DNA from: Peptoniphilus mikwangii
GTDB lineage: Bacteria > Bacillota > Clostridia > Tissierellales > Peptoniphilaceae
Reading direction: 5' to 3'
Length of the DNA stretch: 64,000 nucleotides
Assembly: GCF_000468535.1 (NCBI RefSeq)
Contig: NZ_AUQY01000002.1
Span: 186,001-250,000, forward strand
Positions 8,530 to 17,845 of this stretch are shown piece by piece. The position numbers and the translations under genes are program-made. The notes under the pieces were generated by a model. The model saw only the letters and a list, made by a program, of their open reading frames with translations. It had not been told where the DNA came from and did no database searches. Numbering within the stretch: position 1 is the first letter of the stretch; the number at the start of each line of letters is the position of its first letter.

Positions 8530-9574
8530 TGAAAAATATATTGAACTTGAACAAAAACTTATGGATATTAATGTAATAAATGATTCTAAGTTATATCAAA
8601 AAATAGCAATAGAACATGCTGAAATTGAGCCTGTAGTTTTGAAATATAGAGAATACAAAACTCTAATATCAAATCTTGAAGATAATAAAGAAATGCTAAA
8701 TGAAAATTTAGATGATGACATGAGAGATTTAATTAAAGAGGATATAAAAGACTCAGAAGAAAAAATTTCAGTATTAGAGGATGAGATAAAGATACTTTTG
8801 ATTCCAAAAGATCCTAACGATTCAAAAAATGTAATTGTAGAAATAAGGGCTGGTGCTGGTGGAGATGAAGCGGCTTTATTCGCCGGAGTATTATTTAGAC
8901 AATATGTCAGGTTTGCGGAGAGAATGGGATGGAAAGTTGAAATAATGAGTACTAATGAAATAGGAATAGGTGGCTATAAAGAAGTAATATTTATGATATT
9001 GGGTAGGGGTGCATATTCAAGACTTAAATATGAATCAGGAGTTCATAGAGTTCAGAGAGTTCCTGAAACTGAAAGTTCAGGTAGAATTCACACATCAACT
9101 GCAACTGTAGCTGTACTTCCTGAGGCAGAAGATGTTGAAATAGATATTGAACCATCAGATATAAAATTTGATGTATTTAGAGCTTCAGGAAACGGAGGAC
9201 AATGCGTTAACACAACGGACTCTGCTGTAAGACTTACTCATATACCTACAGGAATAGTAATTTCTTGTCAAGATGAAAAATCTCAGCTTAGAAATAAAGA
9301 AAAAGCAATGAAAATTTTAAAAACTAAACTATACGATTTAAAGCTGCAAGAGCAAAATGCAGAATTATCAATGCAAAAGAAATCTCAGATAGGAACCGGA
9401 GACAGATCTGAAAGAATAAGAACATATAATTATCCTCAAGGAAGAGTAACAGATCATAGAATAGGTTTAACTTTACACAAGATAGATAGCATTGTAGATG
9501 GAGATTTAGATGAAATAATAGATGCATTGATTGCCAGTGATCAAGCAAGTAAAATTGAAAATGTAGATAAGTAA
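8504..9574 (+). CDS. prfA: Peptide chain release factor RF1
   Basis: Recognises UAA and UAG and triggers peptide release. 356 residues. The codon-reading P-x-T type motif is PETES, identifying RF1 rather than RF2. The catalytic GGQ occurs in [16 protein letters not shown]. The [10 protein letters not shown] segment is also present. AAAGGAG precedes the ATG inside the end of prmC. Note Cys instead of the common His after GGQ, a variant I believe is normal in Clostridia-type RF1. Confidence 0.96.
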   Translation: MYENLQVFDEKYIELEQKLMDINVINDSKLYQKIAIEHAEIEPVVLKYREYKTLISNLEDNKEMLNENLDDDMRDLIKEDIKDSEEKISVLEDEIKILLIPKDPNDSKNVIVEIRAGAGGDEAALFAGVLFRQYVRFAERMGWKVEIMSTNEIGIGGYKEVIFMILGRGAYSRLKYESGVHRVQRVPETESSGRIHTSTATVAVLPEAEDVEIDIEPSDIKFDVFRASGNGGQCVNTTDSAVRLTHIPTGIVISCQDEKSQLRNKEKAMKILKTKLYDLKLQEQNAELSMQKKSQIGTGDRSERIRTYNYPQGRVTDHRIGLTLHKIDSIVDGDLDEIIDALIASDQASKIENVDK

Positions 9575-9654
9575 ATTTCATAAAGTTACTGATAAATTTT
9601 TAAAAATATATTATAATATACATGTCTAGGTATAAAATAAGGGGGTAATATAAT

Positions 9655-10200
9655 ATGAATGCAATGACTAGTGATAATTTAAGATCTGCATTTGGGGGAG
9701 AAAGCCAAGCACATATGAGATATATAATTTGGAGTGAAGAAGCTGAAAAAAATGGCTTCAAAAATGTCTCAAGGTTGTTTAAAGCTACGTCTGATGCGGA
9801 AAGAGTGCATGCAACATTACATTTTAAAGCATTAAAAGATGTTAAAGGAGATTTTCCTGTTGTATCAATGGCAGGATTTGGTATAGGAACTACTTCTGAG
9901 AATCTTGAGGGAGCAAGAGGAGGAGAAGTATTTGAATATACTCAAATGTATCCTGCTTATATTGCGGTTGCTGAAATGCAAGAAGAAAAAACAGCGGTTA
10001 AAGCTATGAAATATGCTATTGAAGCTGAAAAAATTCATGCTGAAAGATATGCTGAAGCAAAAGCGGCAGTAGATTCGGGAAAAGATCTTGATGTAGAAAA
10101 GATTTTCATGTGTCCATTCTGTGGATATATAACATTTGATGAAATGGTTGAAGAATGTCCTATTTGTCACGTTAAATCTAAATCATTTATTGAATATTAA
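9655..10200 (+). CDS. rbr: Rubrerythrin
   Basis: Non-haem di-iron peroxidase that detoxifies hydrogen peroxide in anaerobes, taking electrons from rubredoxin or a related carrier. 181 residues. The N-terminal ferritin-like four-helix domain carries Glu/His ligands (FGGESQAHMRY, EAEKIHAERY). The C-terminal rubredoxin-like knuckle has CPFCGY and CPICH at about residues 148-171. GGGGG precedes the start; TATAAT at 9612-9617 is a likely -10. Monocistronic, with its own terminator. It supports an anaerobic lifestyle. Confidence 0.95.
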   Translation: MNAMTSDNLRSAFGGESQAHMRYIIWSEEAEKNGFKNVSRLFKATSDAERVHATLHFKALKDVKGDFPVVSMAGFGIGTTSENLEGARGGEVFEYTQMYPAYIAVAEMQEEKTAVKAMKYAIEAEKIHAERYAEAKAAVDSGKDLDVEKIFMCPFCGYITFDEMVEECPICHVKSKSFIEY

Positions 10201-10211
10201 TAAGTTGTTAA

Positions 10212-10240
10212 AGATGCCAAATTATTTTGGTATCTTTTTT
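10212..10240 (+). terminator. Terminator after rubrerythrin
   Basis: Ten-pair stem AGATGCCAAA (10212-10221) with TTTGGTATCT (10226-10235), followed by TTTTT. Confidence 0.85.
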
Positions 10241-10311
10241 ATTTATATAATAGTTACTTTTTTAAAATGTTGAAATTAATTTATTTATTCTAGCTAAATT
10301 TAGTATATTTC

Positions 10312-10340
10312 TTGACTTTAATGTAAAACATTGTTAATAT
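10312..10340 (+). promoter_or_regulatory. Putative promoter of purE-yerC
   Basis: TTGACT (10312-10317) and TAATAT (10335-10340) at 17-base spacing, about 50 bases before the purE ribosome binding site. Confidence 0.55.
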
Positions 10341-10391
10341 ATTATTGGTAAAAAATGTATAACTTTAGTAAAAGCTTTAATGGAGGATATA

Positions 10392-10868
10392 ATGAAGGTA
10401 TCTATAGTAATGGGTAGTATCAGTGATAAAAAAATCAGTGATGATATAGTATCTGTTTTTAAAAAATTTGGAGTTGAATATGAAATTGAAATAATTTCAG
10501 CTCATAGAACTCCACTTCGCGCTTATGAATTTGCAAGAGAGGCAAAGAGTAGAGGAGTAGGAGTAATTATTTCCATAGCGGGTAAAGCTGCTCATTTAGG
10601 AGGAGTGCTTGCAGCAAATACTATTCTTCCTGTAATAGGGGTGCCTGTAAAATCATCTACACTTGATGGGTTAGATGCATTACTTGCTACAGTACAAATG
10701 CCATCAGGAGTACCGGTTGCGACAGTTGCTATAGATGGAGGAAAAAATGCTGCACTATTAGCAATACAGATGCTTGCTATAAATAATGAATCTTTGAGTT
10801 CTAAATTATTAAATTATAAGAAGGAACTTGAAGAAGATGTACAAAGAATGAATGAGGAATTAAATTAG
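10392..10868 (+). CDS. purE: N5-carboxyaminoimidazole ribonucleotide mutase PurE
   Basis: Class I PurE converts N5-CAIR to CAIR in purine synthesis. 158 residues, with the GSISDK nucleotide site near the N-terminus, the catalytic SAHRTP motif and the IAGKAAHLGGV loop. GGAGGA at 10382-10387 supports ATG 10392 rather than the in-frame ATG at 10380. It is isolated from purK and other pur genes and followed by a TrpR-like gene, which is unusual. Whether a purine pathway exists elsewhere in this genome cannot be seen. Confidence 0.93.
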   Translation: MKVSIVMGSISDKKISDDIVSVFKKFGVEYEIEIISAHRTPLRAYEFAREAKSRGVGVIISIAGKAAHLGGVLAANTILPVIGVPVKSSTLDGLDALLATVQMPSGVPVATVAIDGGKNAALLAIQMLAINNESLSSKLLNYKKELEEDVQRMNEELN

Positions 10869-10879
10869 GAGGTAATAAT

Positions 10880-11188
10880 ATGATTTACAATTCAAAGGTT
10901 AAAAATGAACAAACTGACGGATTATTTGAAGCTATATTGGCTTTAGAAAATATTGAGGAATGCTACAGATTTTTTGAAGATATTTGTACGGTTAAGGAAA
11001 TACAGGCAATTTCACAAAGATTACAAGTTGTTAAGCTTTTGATAAAAAATAAAACTTATCACGAAATAGAATCAGAAACCGGTGCAAGTACAGCAACTAT
11101 TTCGAGAATAAATAGATCACTAAATTACGGTTCAGATGGATATAAATTAGTTCTTGAAAGATTAAATTTTATTGAAAAAGAAAAATAA
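10880..11188 (+). CDS. yerC: YerC/YecD-type TrpR-like DNA-binding protein
   Basis: 102-residue helical protein of the TrpR superfamily. The recognition helix region reads ETGASTATISRINRS (about residues 72-86). YerC proteins are widespread in Firmicutes; despite the TrpR fold, no tryptophan response is established for them. AGGAGG precedes the start, 11 bases after purE, so they are probably cotranscribed. Confidence 0.88.
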   Translation: MIYNSKVKNEQTDGLFEAILALENIEECYRFFEDICTVKEIQAISQRLQVVKLLIKNKTYHEIESETGASTATISRINRSLNYGSDGYKLVLERLNFIEKEK

Positions 11189-11191
11189 TAG

Positions 11192-11232
11192 AATATAAAG
11201 AGAGACTTCGTCATGAAGTCTCTCTTTATATT
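11192..11232. terminator. Bidirectional terminator, yerC / C69 peptidase
   Basis: Perfect 18-bp inverted repeat 11192-11209 and 11215-11232 with a five-base loop; A-rich on one side and T-rich on the other, so it can end both the plus-strand yerC and the minus-strand peptidase gene, whose stop codon it touches. Confidence 0.85.
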
Positions 11233-12704
11233 TAAGCATCAGATCTGGAATATCCATTTTTCATTTCACAACTTGCAGTATAAAGTGTTTTATCCAATAA
11301 ATCTGTGGTTTTAACTTTTAAGAAATTACTTATATCATCGTTTGCTTTTTCTAAAAATTCGTTAATATTTTTAATCTTACTTCTATTATTTAAAAACTCT
11401 TCATCATATTTATTTAAAATTTCATGAGCTTTAGATTGAACTATCATCTGATAATTTTCAACATCAGGAAGTGTTATTGAGAAATGAGGATCACAAAGTG
11501 TAGCTATTATACGATTAGCCCAATAAAGATTATCTATTGTTGGAGTTAGAGTTGTATTTGCTAAATATTCAGGAGTCTTTGTTATATTAGAATAGAATGG
11601 TGCAATAGCATTAAATACATTACATCCAAATGCTAACCATTCAATAGAACGTATTTCATCCGGCATATAAGGTCGTATTTGTGTAAGAGCTAGCACATCA
11701 TCACGATTTATACCTATTGGACGATATTTTCCTCTTTGAGATAAGTCGCCGTATCTTGCATAAGGATCATAAGGCGTCCCTTGGTAATGATTTGAAAGAA
11801 TACATTTTACATCTTCAATTGTAATTTTCTTTTCAGGTACCATACTCCATGGAAGATTAAGATTTTCCGGTTTAAAGTCAGCAGCAGGACCATCCCAAGT
11901 ATAAGAAGTAGGGTTAAAATATCTTAACATAACCCATGCGCGAGGTGTATTATATGTTGTATCTTCATCTGTATGGCTTCCAAATGCATCACGAGGATTC
12001 AGTCTTCCATCCATTGAAAGATCTAAATGATATTTTTTTATAAACTCTCTTAAATCAGATGAACACATGAATTCCTTCTTTTCTCCAAAAGCGTCATCTA
12101 AATCAAAATAATCAATTCCAAATTGATTAGGCATTACAACATATCTGTCATCAGGTACTTTTCTTGCTATCCAATGATGACCGCCGATTGTTTCAAACCA
12201 CCAAATTTCATCAACATCTTGAAATGCAACACCATTACTTTCATAAGTTCCATATTTTTCTATTAATGAACCGAGTCTTTCAACACCTTGACGAGCATTT
12301 TCTATATATGGAAGGGTTATAACGATGATATCTTCTTCTCCAATTCCACCTTTTTTTATTATATCCGGCTCAAATTCAATTAATGGGTCAGCACCAAGAA
12401 CTCTTTCATTAGTGGTAATTGTTTCAGTAGCGCTAACAGAAACATTTTTTTCATTTATACCACATGCACCCCACACTCCACGCCATTTTTTTACGTTAGG
12501 CAGGCAAGTATAGCGCATAGGGTTTTCAGGCAATTCGATTTCACAATCTGTACGCACAGATTTATAATGTACGGGTTGTTCTTTGGGTTCAACAACAATA
12601 AATTTTTTTGCTTTAAACATTCCTGAAGAAGAATCTTCAATACGGGCAACAAGAGTTGATCCGTCATAACTTGCATTTTTTCCAACAAGAATTGTAGTAC
12701 ACAT
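11232..12704 (-). CDS. C69-family dipeptidase
   Basis: Ntn-hydrolase dipeptidase of the U34/C69 family, 490 residues. Maturation exposes Cys2 (MCTTILVGKNASYDGST) as the nucleophile; no signal peptide or propeptide is present, so the enzyme is expected in the cytoplasm. The central WWFETIGGHHWIARKVPDD segment is typical of the family. GAAGGGAG precedes ATG. It probably hydrolyses dipeptides for amino-acid use, in line with an asaccharolytic peptide-fermenting organism (inference). It has its own promoter and terminator. Confidence 0.92.
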   Translation of the reverse strand: MCTTILVGKNASYDGSTLVARIEDSSSGMFKAKKFIVVEPKEQPVHYKSVRTDCEIELPENPMRYTCLPNVKKWRGVWGACGINEKNVSVSATETITTNERVLGADPLIEFEPDIIKKGGIGEEDIIVITLPYIENARQGVERLGSLIEKYGTYESNGVAFQDVDEIWWFETIGGHHWIARKVPDDRYVVMPNQFGIDYFDLDDAFGEKKEFMCSSDLREFIKKYHLDLSMDGRLNPRDAFGSHTDEDTTYNTPRAWVMLRYFNPTSYTWDGPAADFKPENLNLPWSMVPEKKITIEDVKCILSNHYQGTPYDPYARYGDLSQRGKYRPIGINRDDVLALTQIRPYMPDEIRSIEWLAFGCNVFNAIAPFYSNITKTPEYLANTTLTPTIDNLYWANRIIATLCDPHFSITLPDVENYQMIVQSKAHEILNKYDEEFLNNRSKIKNINEFLEKANDDISNFLKVKTTDLLDKTLYTASCEMKNGYSRSDA

Positions 12705-12757
12705 AATTAATCTCCCTTCAAAAAATTTTTAGGTATATAATATTTATATACTATTTA

Positions 12758-12786
12758 ATTGTATCTTAAAAATTTATAAAAGTAAA
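12758..12786 (-). promoter_or_regulatory. Putative promoter of the C69 dipeptidase gene
   Basis: On the minus strand TTTACT (12786-12781) and TACAAT (12763-12758) are 17 bases apart, about 55 bases before the start codon. Confidence 0.5.
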
Positions 12787-12809
12787 ACTATTTGATAATT
12801 TTTATCAAT

Positions 12810-12862
12810 ATATAGAAAAGATAAAGTAACTTATTTAATAAGTTACTTTATCTTTTCTATAT
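12810..12862 (-). terminator. Long palindrome ending rqcH
   Basis: A perfect 26-bp inverted repeat (12810-12835 and 12837-12862) around one central base; it covers the last codons and stop of rqcH. It is most likely the terminator of that minus-strand gene, though its T-tract is interrupted. Confidence 0.65.
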
Positions 12863-14597
12863 CATTTATATTTAAATCTTTTTTCTTAATATTAATTGTA
12901 TTGTAGTTTGTATAGGAAATTAGACCTAAAATTTTAGAAGGATGTCGTTTGATATTTATTCGTTTTGTATAATCCACTTCAATGTTGTCAGAATTCAATA
13001 GAGAACTATTAAGTGCTGCAATTTGTGCAGCTTCTTCAATTGATTTCTGAGAAAAGTCATTTCCATTATTTTTTAGTATAACATGAGAACCGGGCGCGTT
13101 TTTAACGTGAAACCATAAGTCATCTTTACCGGCTAATTTTAAACTTATATATTCGTTTTGTTTGTTATTTTTACCGCATATTATAGTATATCCTTCAGAT
13201 GACTTATATTCTAAAAAATTCATTTTAGAAGAATTTTTTTTCTTCTTTGTATTTATTTTTTTTATGAAACCCATTTCTATAAGTTCTTCTCTTATTTCAT
13301 CTATATCAGAGCTATTTTCTGAAAGTCTAATATTTAATAAGATACTATTTAAATATTCAATATTGGTATTTGTTTTTTCGATTTCTTTTTCAAGAATAAT
13401 GGCTGCATTTTTTAGTTTAGAATATTTCTTATAATATTTATTAGCATTAGAAGTTGCAGATAATTTTTCATCTAAAGGTATTTTAATTAAATTCATATTT
13501 TCATAAAAGTTTTCTAAAATGACAAAATTAGCACCTTTTTCAATTTTATATGAATTAGCTGAAATTAAATCAGCATATATTTTGTATTTTTCTCTATCTA
13601 TCGCCTCGTTTAATTCTTGAGATTGTTTTTCTAATTTTTTAATTTCTCTGTCGGTATAGTTTTTGACCAGTTTTTTTAATGTATAAGACTTGTCATTAAT
13701 TAGTTGAGTAATAGATTTTTCTGAGTAAAATAATTTTACAGCTTCAGAAATTGAATTATAGTTTTGTTTCTCTTTTTCAGGATACATTTTCAAATTTATA
13801 CACGAAAAATCAATTAAATTATTATCAGACTTTATTATAATAGGATAGTAATTGTGATTTTTTAAATCTCTTATAATTTCATCGTAAGATTGTATTAATT
13901 TTTCTTTTTCATTAGGACTTAAACCAAAGAACATTCTATTTTCATCAATATTTGCTCTATAAGCAATTTCTCTTGCTATAGTTGGGCTTAATCCTGTAAA
14001 AGTTTTAATTAAATTATTTTTAATAGATTTATTTTCGTCAAAAAATTCTATTGAATCATATAGAGAATTATTTGAAATAGGATCTATTTTATTTGAAATA
14101 GGTTCTATTGAATATGTTGTTGAAGGCAGAATTTCCCTTATACTGCTCATTAGCGAATTTACTCTTTTAATTGAATCGTATATTTTTAAATCATTTGATC
14201 TTGTCAAAATTATATTTGAATGTTTTCCCATAATTTCTACAAAAAGTGATTTTTCTAATTCATCACCGAGTTCGTTTTTTGATAAAATATTAATTCTTAA
14301 AATTCGGTCCATTTTATATTGAGAAAAATTAAGTATTTTAAATCCTTCAAGGTGCTTTCTGAGTAGCATACAGAAAGCTGGAGGATTAGTGGGATTTTCT
14401 TTTATTTCATCAGTTAAATAGACTCTTGGAGCATTACTTCCCGCATTTATAAGTAATTTATATTTACCATTTGAGTTTTTTAAATTGAATATTAATTCTT
14501 CGTTTGAAGGCTGATATATTTTTTCAATTCTAGTATTTGATATTTTCTCATTTAGTTCATAAACTATAGCTCTTAAAGTTGATCCATCATAGGACAT
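12843..14597 (-). CDS. rqcH: Ribosome quality control factor RqcH (NFACT)
   Basis: Member of the Rqc2/NFACT family that binds stalled 50S-peptidyl-tRNA and recruits tRNA-Ala to add C-terminal alanine tails marking the peptide for degradation. Formerly called fibronectin-binding protein FbpA. 584 residues: NFACT-N (about 1-200, with the DR pair in YKMDRILRIN), HhH and coiled-coil region (about 280-420, Lys/Glu-rich) and NFACT-R near residue 450-560 (WFHVKNAPGSHVIL). AGGTGA precedes the start. It lacks a signal peptide, so the older adhesin label is not favoured. Confidence 0.93.
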   Translation of the reverse strand: MSYDGSTLRAIVYELNEKISNTRIEKIYQPSNEELIFNLKNSNGKYKLLINAGSNAPRVYLTDEIKENPTNPPAFCMLLRKHLEGFKILNFSQYKMDRILRINILSKNELGDELEKSLFVEIMGKHSNIILTRSNDLKIYDSIKRVNSLMSSIREILPSTTYSIEPISNKIDPISNNSLYDSIEFFDENKSIKNNLIKTFTGLSPTIAREIAYRANIDENRMFFGLSPNEKEKLIQSYDEIIRDLKNHNYYPIIIKSDNNLIDFSCINLKMYPEKEKQNYNSISEAVKLFYSEKSITQLINDKSYTLKKLVKNYTDREIKKLEKQSQELNEAIDREKYKIYADLISANSYKIEKGANFVILENFYENMNLIKIPLDEKLSATSNANKYYKKYSKLKNAAIILEKEIEKTNTNIEYLNSILLNIRLSENSSDIDEIREELIEMGFIKKINTKKKKNSSKMNFLEYKSSEGYTIICGKNNKQNEYISLKLAGKDDLWFHVKNAPGSHVILKNNGNDFSQKSIEEAAQIAALNSSLLNSDNIEVDYTKRINIKRHPSKILGLISYTNYNTINIKKKDLNINDIEKIK

Positions 14598-14753
14598 TTT
14601 ATCACCTGCTTTTAAAATATTATAACATATACAATATAATATTTAATGTAAAATCATTCTTAACATTTTGGTATAATAAAATTAAGAATATTGTAATTTT
14701 TAGATAATAATTTTTTTGAATATATTTGATAGTATTATAACGGAGGAAACAAA

Positions 14754-15458
14754 ATGGATAAATATAAAATACTTGTAGCAGAAGATGATAAGGCAATAAG
14801 AGATTCAATAGGAATTTATTTAAAAAATTCCAACTATGATGTTATATATGCTTTTGACGGAAAAGATGCTTTAGAAAAATTTAGAAGTAATGAAATTCAT
14901 CTTGTGATAATGGATCTGATGATGCCAAATGTAACTGGAGAAGAGGCGATTTTAAAAATAAGAGAAAAATCTTATGTACCAATAATAATTTTATCTGCCA
15001 AATCAGAAGATTATGATAAAGTTATAGGACTTAATATAGGTGCAGATGATTATATAACAAAACCATTTAATCCATTGGAATTAATGGCAAGAGTAAATTC
15101 CAATATCAGAAGACTATATAAGTATCAAAGTAAAGAAGAAAATGAAAGATATATAGAAATTGGGGGAATAAAGTTAAATACATTTGAGAAAACAGTTTTT
15201 GTAGATGGAGAAAAAGTGGGATTAACATCTATAGAATATAAAATTTTAGAATTATTAATGGAAAATCCAAACAGAGTGTTTTCGATTGATGAAATATATG
15301 AAAAAGTTTGGAATGAGCCTGCAATAGAAGCTAAAACAGTTACTGTGCATATCAGGAGAATAAGAGAAAAAATTGAAATAGATCCTAAAAAGCCTTTGTA
15401 TTTAAAGGTCGCATGGGGACTTGGTTACAAATTTGTAAAGCCTAATAGGAGGTTATAA
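14754..15458 (+). CDS. OmpR/PhoB-family response regulator
   Basis: Two-component response regulator, 234 residues. The receiver domain (1-120) carries the acidic pocket AEDD, phospho-acceptor Asp in VIMDLMMP near residue 52 and the conserved Lys in ITKPF. A winged-helix DNA-binding domain (about 135-230) has EYKILELLMENP and VTVHIRRIREKIE. GGAGG precedes the ATG. Its stop overlaps the kinase start by one base (TAATG), so the pair is translationally coupled. Target genes cannot be read from the context. Confidence 0.95.
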   Translation: MDKYKILVAEDDKAIRDSIGIYLKNSNYDVIYAFDGKDALEKFRSNEIHLVIMDLMMPNVTGEEAILKIREKSYVPIIILSAKSEDYDKVIGLNIGADDYITKPFNPLELMARVNSNIRRLYKYQSKEENERYIEIGGIKLNTFEKTVFVDGEKVGLTSIEYKILELLMENPNRVFSIDEIYEKVWNEPAIEAKTVTVHIRRIREKIEIDPKKPLYLKVAWGLGYKFVKPNRRL

Positions 15459-17557
15459 TGGAAAAAAATAAATTTAGTATAAGATACTCTAACATAGGAA
15501 TAGTTTGTTTTTTAATTCTTTTATCATTGATAGTAAGTATAACACCTTTTTTTTTGAACAAAGAAAAGCTCGGAAAGGAAGAAAATATTTATGCATATTC
15601 AGATAAAATAAGATTTGAAATTTATGATTCTCTATATACATCTTATGATAGAGGAGATTTAAGACAAGATAATAATGTGCTTGAATATTATATAAGATCA
15701 TATAAAATATCCAACTATCCTTTTACTAAGGAATATAAGGAAAAATATCCGAATAATATTGTTGAAAGAAAAAGCAATGGTTCTTTTGTGGATTGGGATG
15801 GCTCTATAAGTGAGATAAGACGAGATATTGACAGTTTATCGGAACTCAATATAGATAAGACTGAAGAGCCTGAATTTACAGTAAATTATCTGACATCAGA
15901 ACCGAATATTAATGAATTTGATCCTCAAAATATTAAAACAGATGAAAATGATAAAATATTTGTAAGTGGATTTTATGAAAATGGCAAGGTTAAATTTACG
16001 GACTCCAGTAATTTTAAGGATAAAGATTCTAATATTTATTTATCAAAGTTGAAATATGAAATAAAAAAAAGATATTCTGATATAGAACCTAAATCAGGTA
16101 TTAAAAAAATCAATTTTAATTATATGATTGATTTAAGTTCTAATAATTTTGAAATGTTGAAGACAAGAATGAATTATGAAACATATTTCTTTCCTATACT
16201 TTTAATATCTATGTTTTCAGCATTTTTGATAGTTTTGTTTTTAACATCAATTTCAAATTATAAGTTTACAAGTAATGTAGGATTTTACAAAGGAATATCG
16301 TCTTATCCTATAGAAATAGTAATAGCATTAATAGGATTATGGTTTGTTCCACTATCATTTATAAGCAGTGAGAAAGAATATTTTTTTAAATTATATAACG
16401 GAATGTTATTTAATATTATTTTCTTCATACTTACTTTTTTCGGGTCAATAGCTATATACTATATTATTTATTCAATAAAGGATATATATAATTTAGGAAC
16501 TGAAACGTTTGTATTGAAAAATTCGATTATTGTAAGATTTTATAAGTTTATAAAAAAATCTTTTATAAAATATTTTGATGTTTCAAATTCAAGAATAGAA
16601 TTAATATTGTATATAGGATTTTTAATTTTAGGATTTTTCGGTGCTATTATTTTAGTAAGAGACAGTTTATTTATTCTGGCATTATTTATTTGGTTTATAT
16701 TTGTAAGCGGAATATTTATGATGATAAGAAGTTCATTTATAGACTTACAAAATATTTCCAATATATCAAAAAAAATTGCCGATGGAAATTATAATATTAA
16801 AATTGATGAAGGGGCTACCAGATTTAAATCAATATCGCATAGTTTAAATTCAATTAGTAATAATTTGAATACGGCAGTTGAAAATGCAATTCAGTCAGAA
16901 AGGTTGAAAACTGAGCTTATTACTAATGTTTCTCATGATTTAAAAACTCCTTTAACATCAATAATAAATTATTCTCAATTAATTGTTGAAGATAATACCA
17001 CAAATGAAGACAGGATTGAATATGCAAAGATAATAAATGAGAAGTCAAATAAGTTAAAAAAATTGATTGAAGATTTGTTTGAGGTATCTAAATTAAGTAG
17101 TAAAAATATAGAATTAAATATGGAAAACGTAGATTTTAAACAGTTAATAGAACAGGTAATAGGAGAATGGGAAGATAAGTTCAATGATAACAATTTAGAT
17201 ATTAACATAAATTTTCCGGATGATCCTGTTATATTAAAGCTTGATGGCAATAAAACATCAAGAATACTTGATAATTTATTTTCAAATATAAATAAATATG
17301 CATTAGAAAACACAAGAATTTATGTTGATTTAACAAAATCTGAAAAAGTTAAATTAGTAATTAAAAATATTTCCAAGTATCCGTTGAATATAACTGCAAA
17401 TGAATTGATAGAAAGATTTACAAGAGGAGATAGTTCAAGAAGTACTGAAGGTTCGGGACTTGGACTTTCAATAGCAAGTTCTCTTACATCTGCACAAAAC
17501 GGAAACTTTAATATTGAAATAGATGGAGATTTATATAAGACAATAATAGAATTTTAA
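15458..17557 (+). CDS. Sensor histidine kinase with multi-span membrane domain
   Basis: 699-residue sensor kinase paired with the preceding regulator. TM1 is near residues 11-31. A roughly 210-residue extracytoplasmic region without Cys pairs follows, then TM2 (243-263) and four more hydrophobic segments (about 278-300, 314-336, 380-402, 404-425). The cytoplasmic part has a HAMP-like linker, HisKA with the phospho-His in NVSHDLKTPL near 491, and a HATPase domain ending with GSGLGLSIA. No PAS domain is evident. The extra membrane helices suggest sensing within or at the membrane. The signal is unknown. Confidence 0.9.
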   Translation: MEKNKFSIRYSNIGIVCFLILLSLIVSITPFFLNKEKLGKEENIYAYSDKIRFEIYDSLYTSYDRGDLRQDNNVLEYYIRSYKISNYPFTKEYKEKYPNNIVERKSNGSFVDWDGSISEIRRDIDSLSELNIDKTEEPEFTVNYLTSEPNINEFDPQNIKTDENDKIFVSGFYENGKVKFTDSSNFKDKDSNIYLSKLKYEIKKRYSDIEPKSGIKKINFNYMIDLSSNNFEMLKTRMNYETYFFPILLISMFSAFLIVLFLTSISNYKFTSNVGFYKGISSYPIEIVIALIGLWFVPLSFISSEKEYFFKLYNGMLFNIIFFILTFFGSIAIYYIIYSIKDIYNLGTETFVLKNSIIVRFYKFIKKSFIKYFDVSNSRIELILYIGFLILGFFGAIILVRDSLFILALFIWFIFVSGIFMMIRSSFIDLQNISNISKKIADGNYNIKIDEGATRFKSISHSLNSISNNLNTAVENAIQSERLKTELITNVSHDLKTPLTSIINYSQLIVEDNTTNEDRIEYAKIINEKSNKLKKLIEDLFEVSKLSSKNIELNMENVDFKQLIEQVIGEWEDKFNDNNLDININFPDDPVILKLDGNKTSRILDNLFSNINKYALENTRIYVDLTKSEKVKLVIKNISKYPLNITANELIERFTRGDSSRSTEGSGLGLSIASSLTSAQNGNFNIEIDGDLYKTIIEF

Positions 17558-17796
17558 AATTTTGAATAAAAAGATTATTATGTAATATTGCAATGAATGA
17601 TAATTGTACTATGAATATTATTTACACCGGTAGCTAAGCATTTTTTCAAATAAAAATAAGTAGATATGATTTGATGCTTTTAGATTTTTATGACTAATAT
17701 GTAAGTGTATGTAAAAATAAATAAGAGAAATTATACATGCATGAAAGAAATATTCTTTGCAAAAACAATATTTTTAAAATTGAAATAGTTATTAAT
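17558..17796. other. Non-coding spacer, nothing recognised
   Basis: AT-rich stretch after the sensor kinase gene. I see no ORF with a ribosome binding site, no RNA structure of note and no repeat here. Confidence 0.6.
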
Positions 17797-17832
17797 AAAA
17801 AACTCATGAGAATTAGTCCTCATGAGTTTTTT
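17797..17832. terminator. Bidirectional terminator near glmS end
   Basis: Perfect 14-bp arms AAAAAACTCATGAG (17797-17810) and CTCATGAGTTTTTT (17819-17832) with an eight-base loop. It ends glmS on the minus strand and can also stop read-through from the kinase gene. Confidence 0.85.
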
Positions 17833-17845
17833 ATTAAGTTTCTTA

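Noticed and set aside
12843-14597. Fibronectin-binding adhesin
   Set aside because: No signal peptide or surface anchor; domain order is that of the intracellular RqcH/NFACT family.
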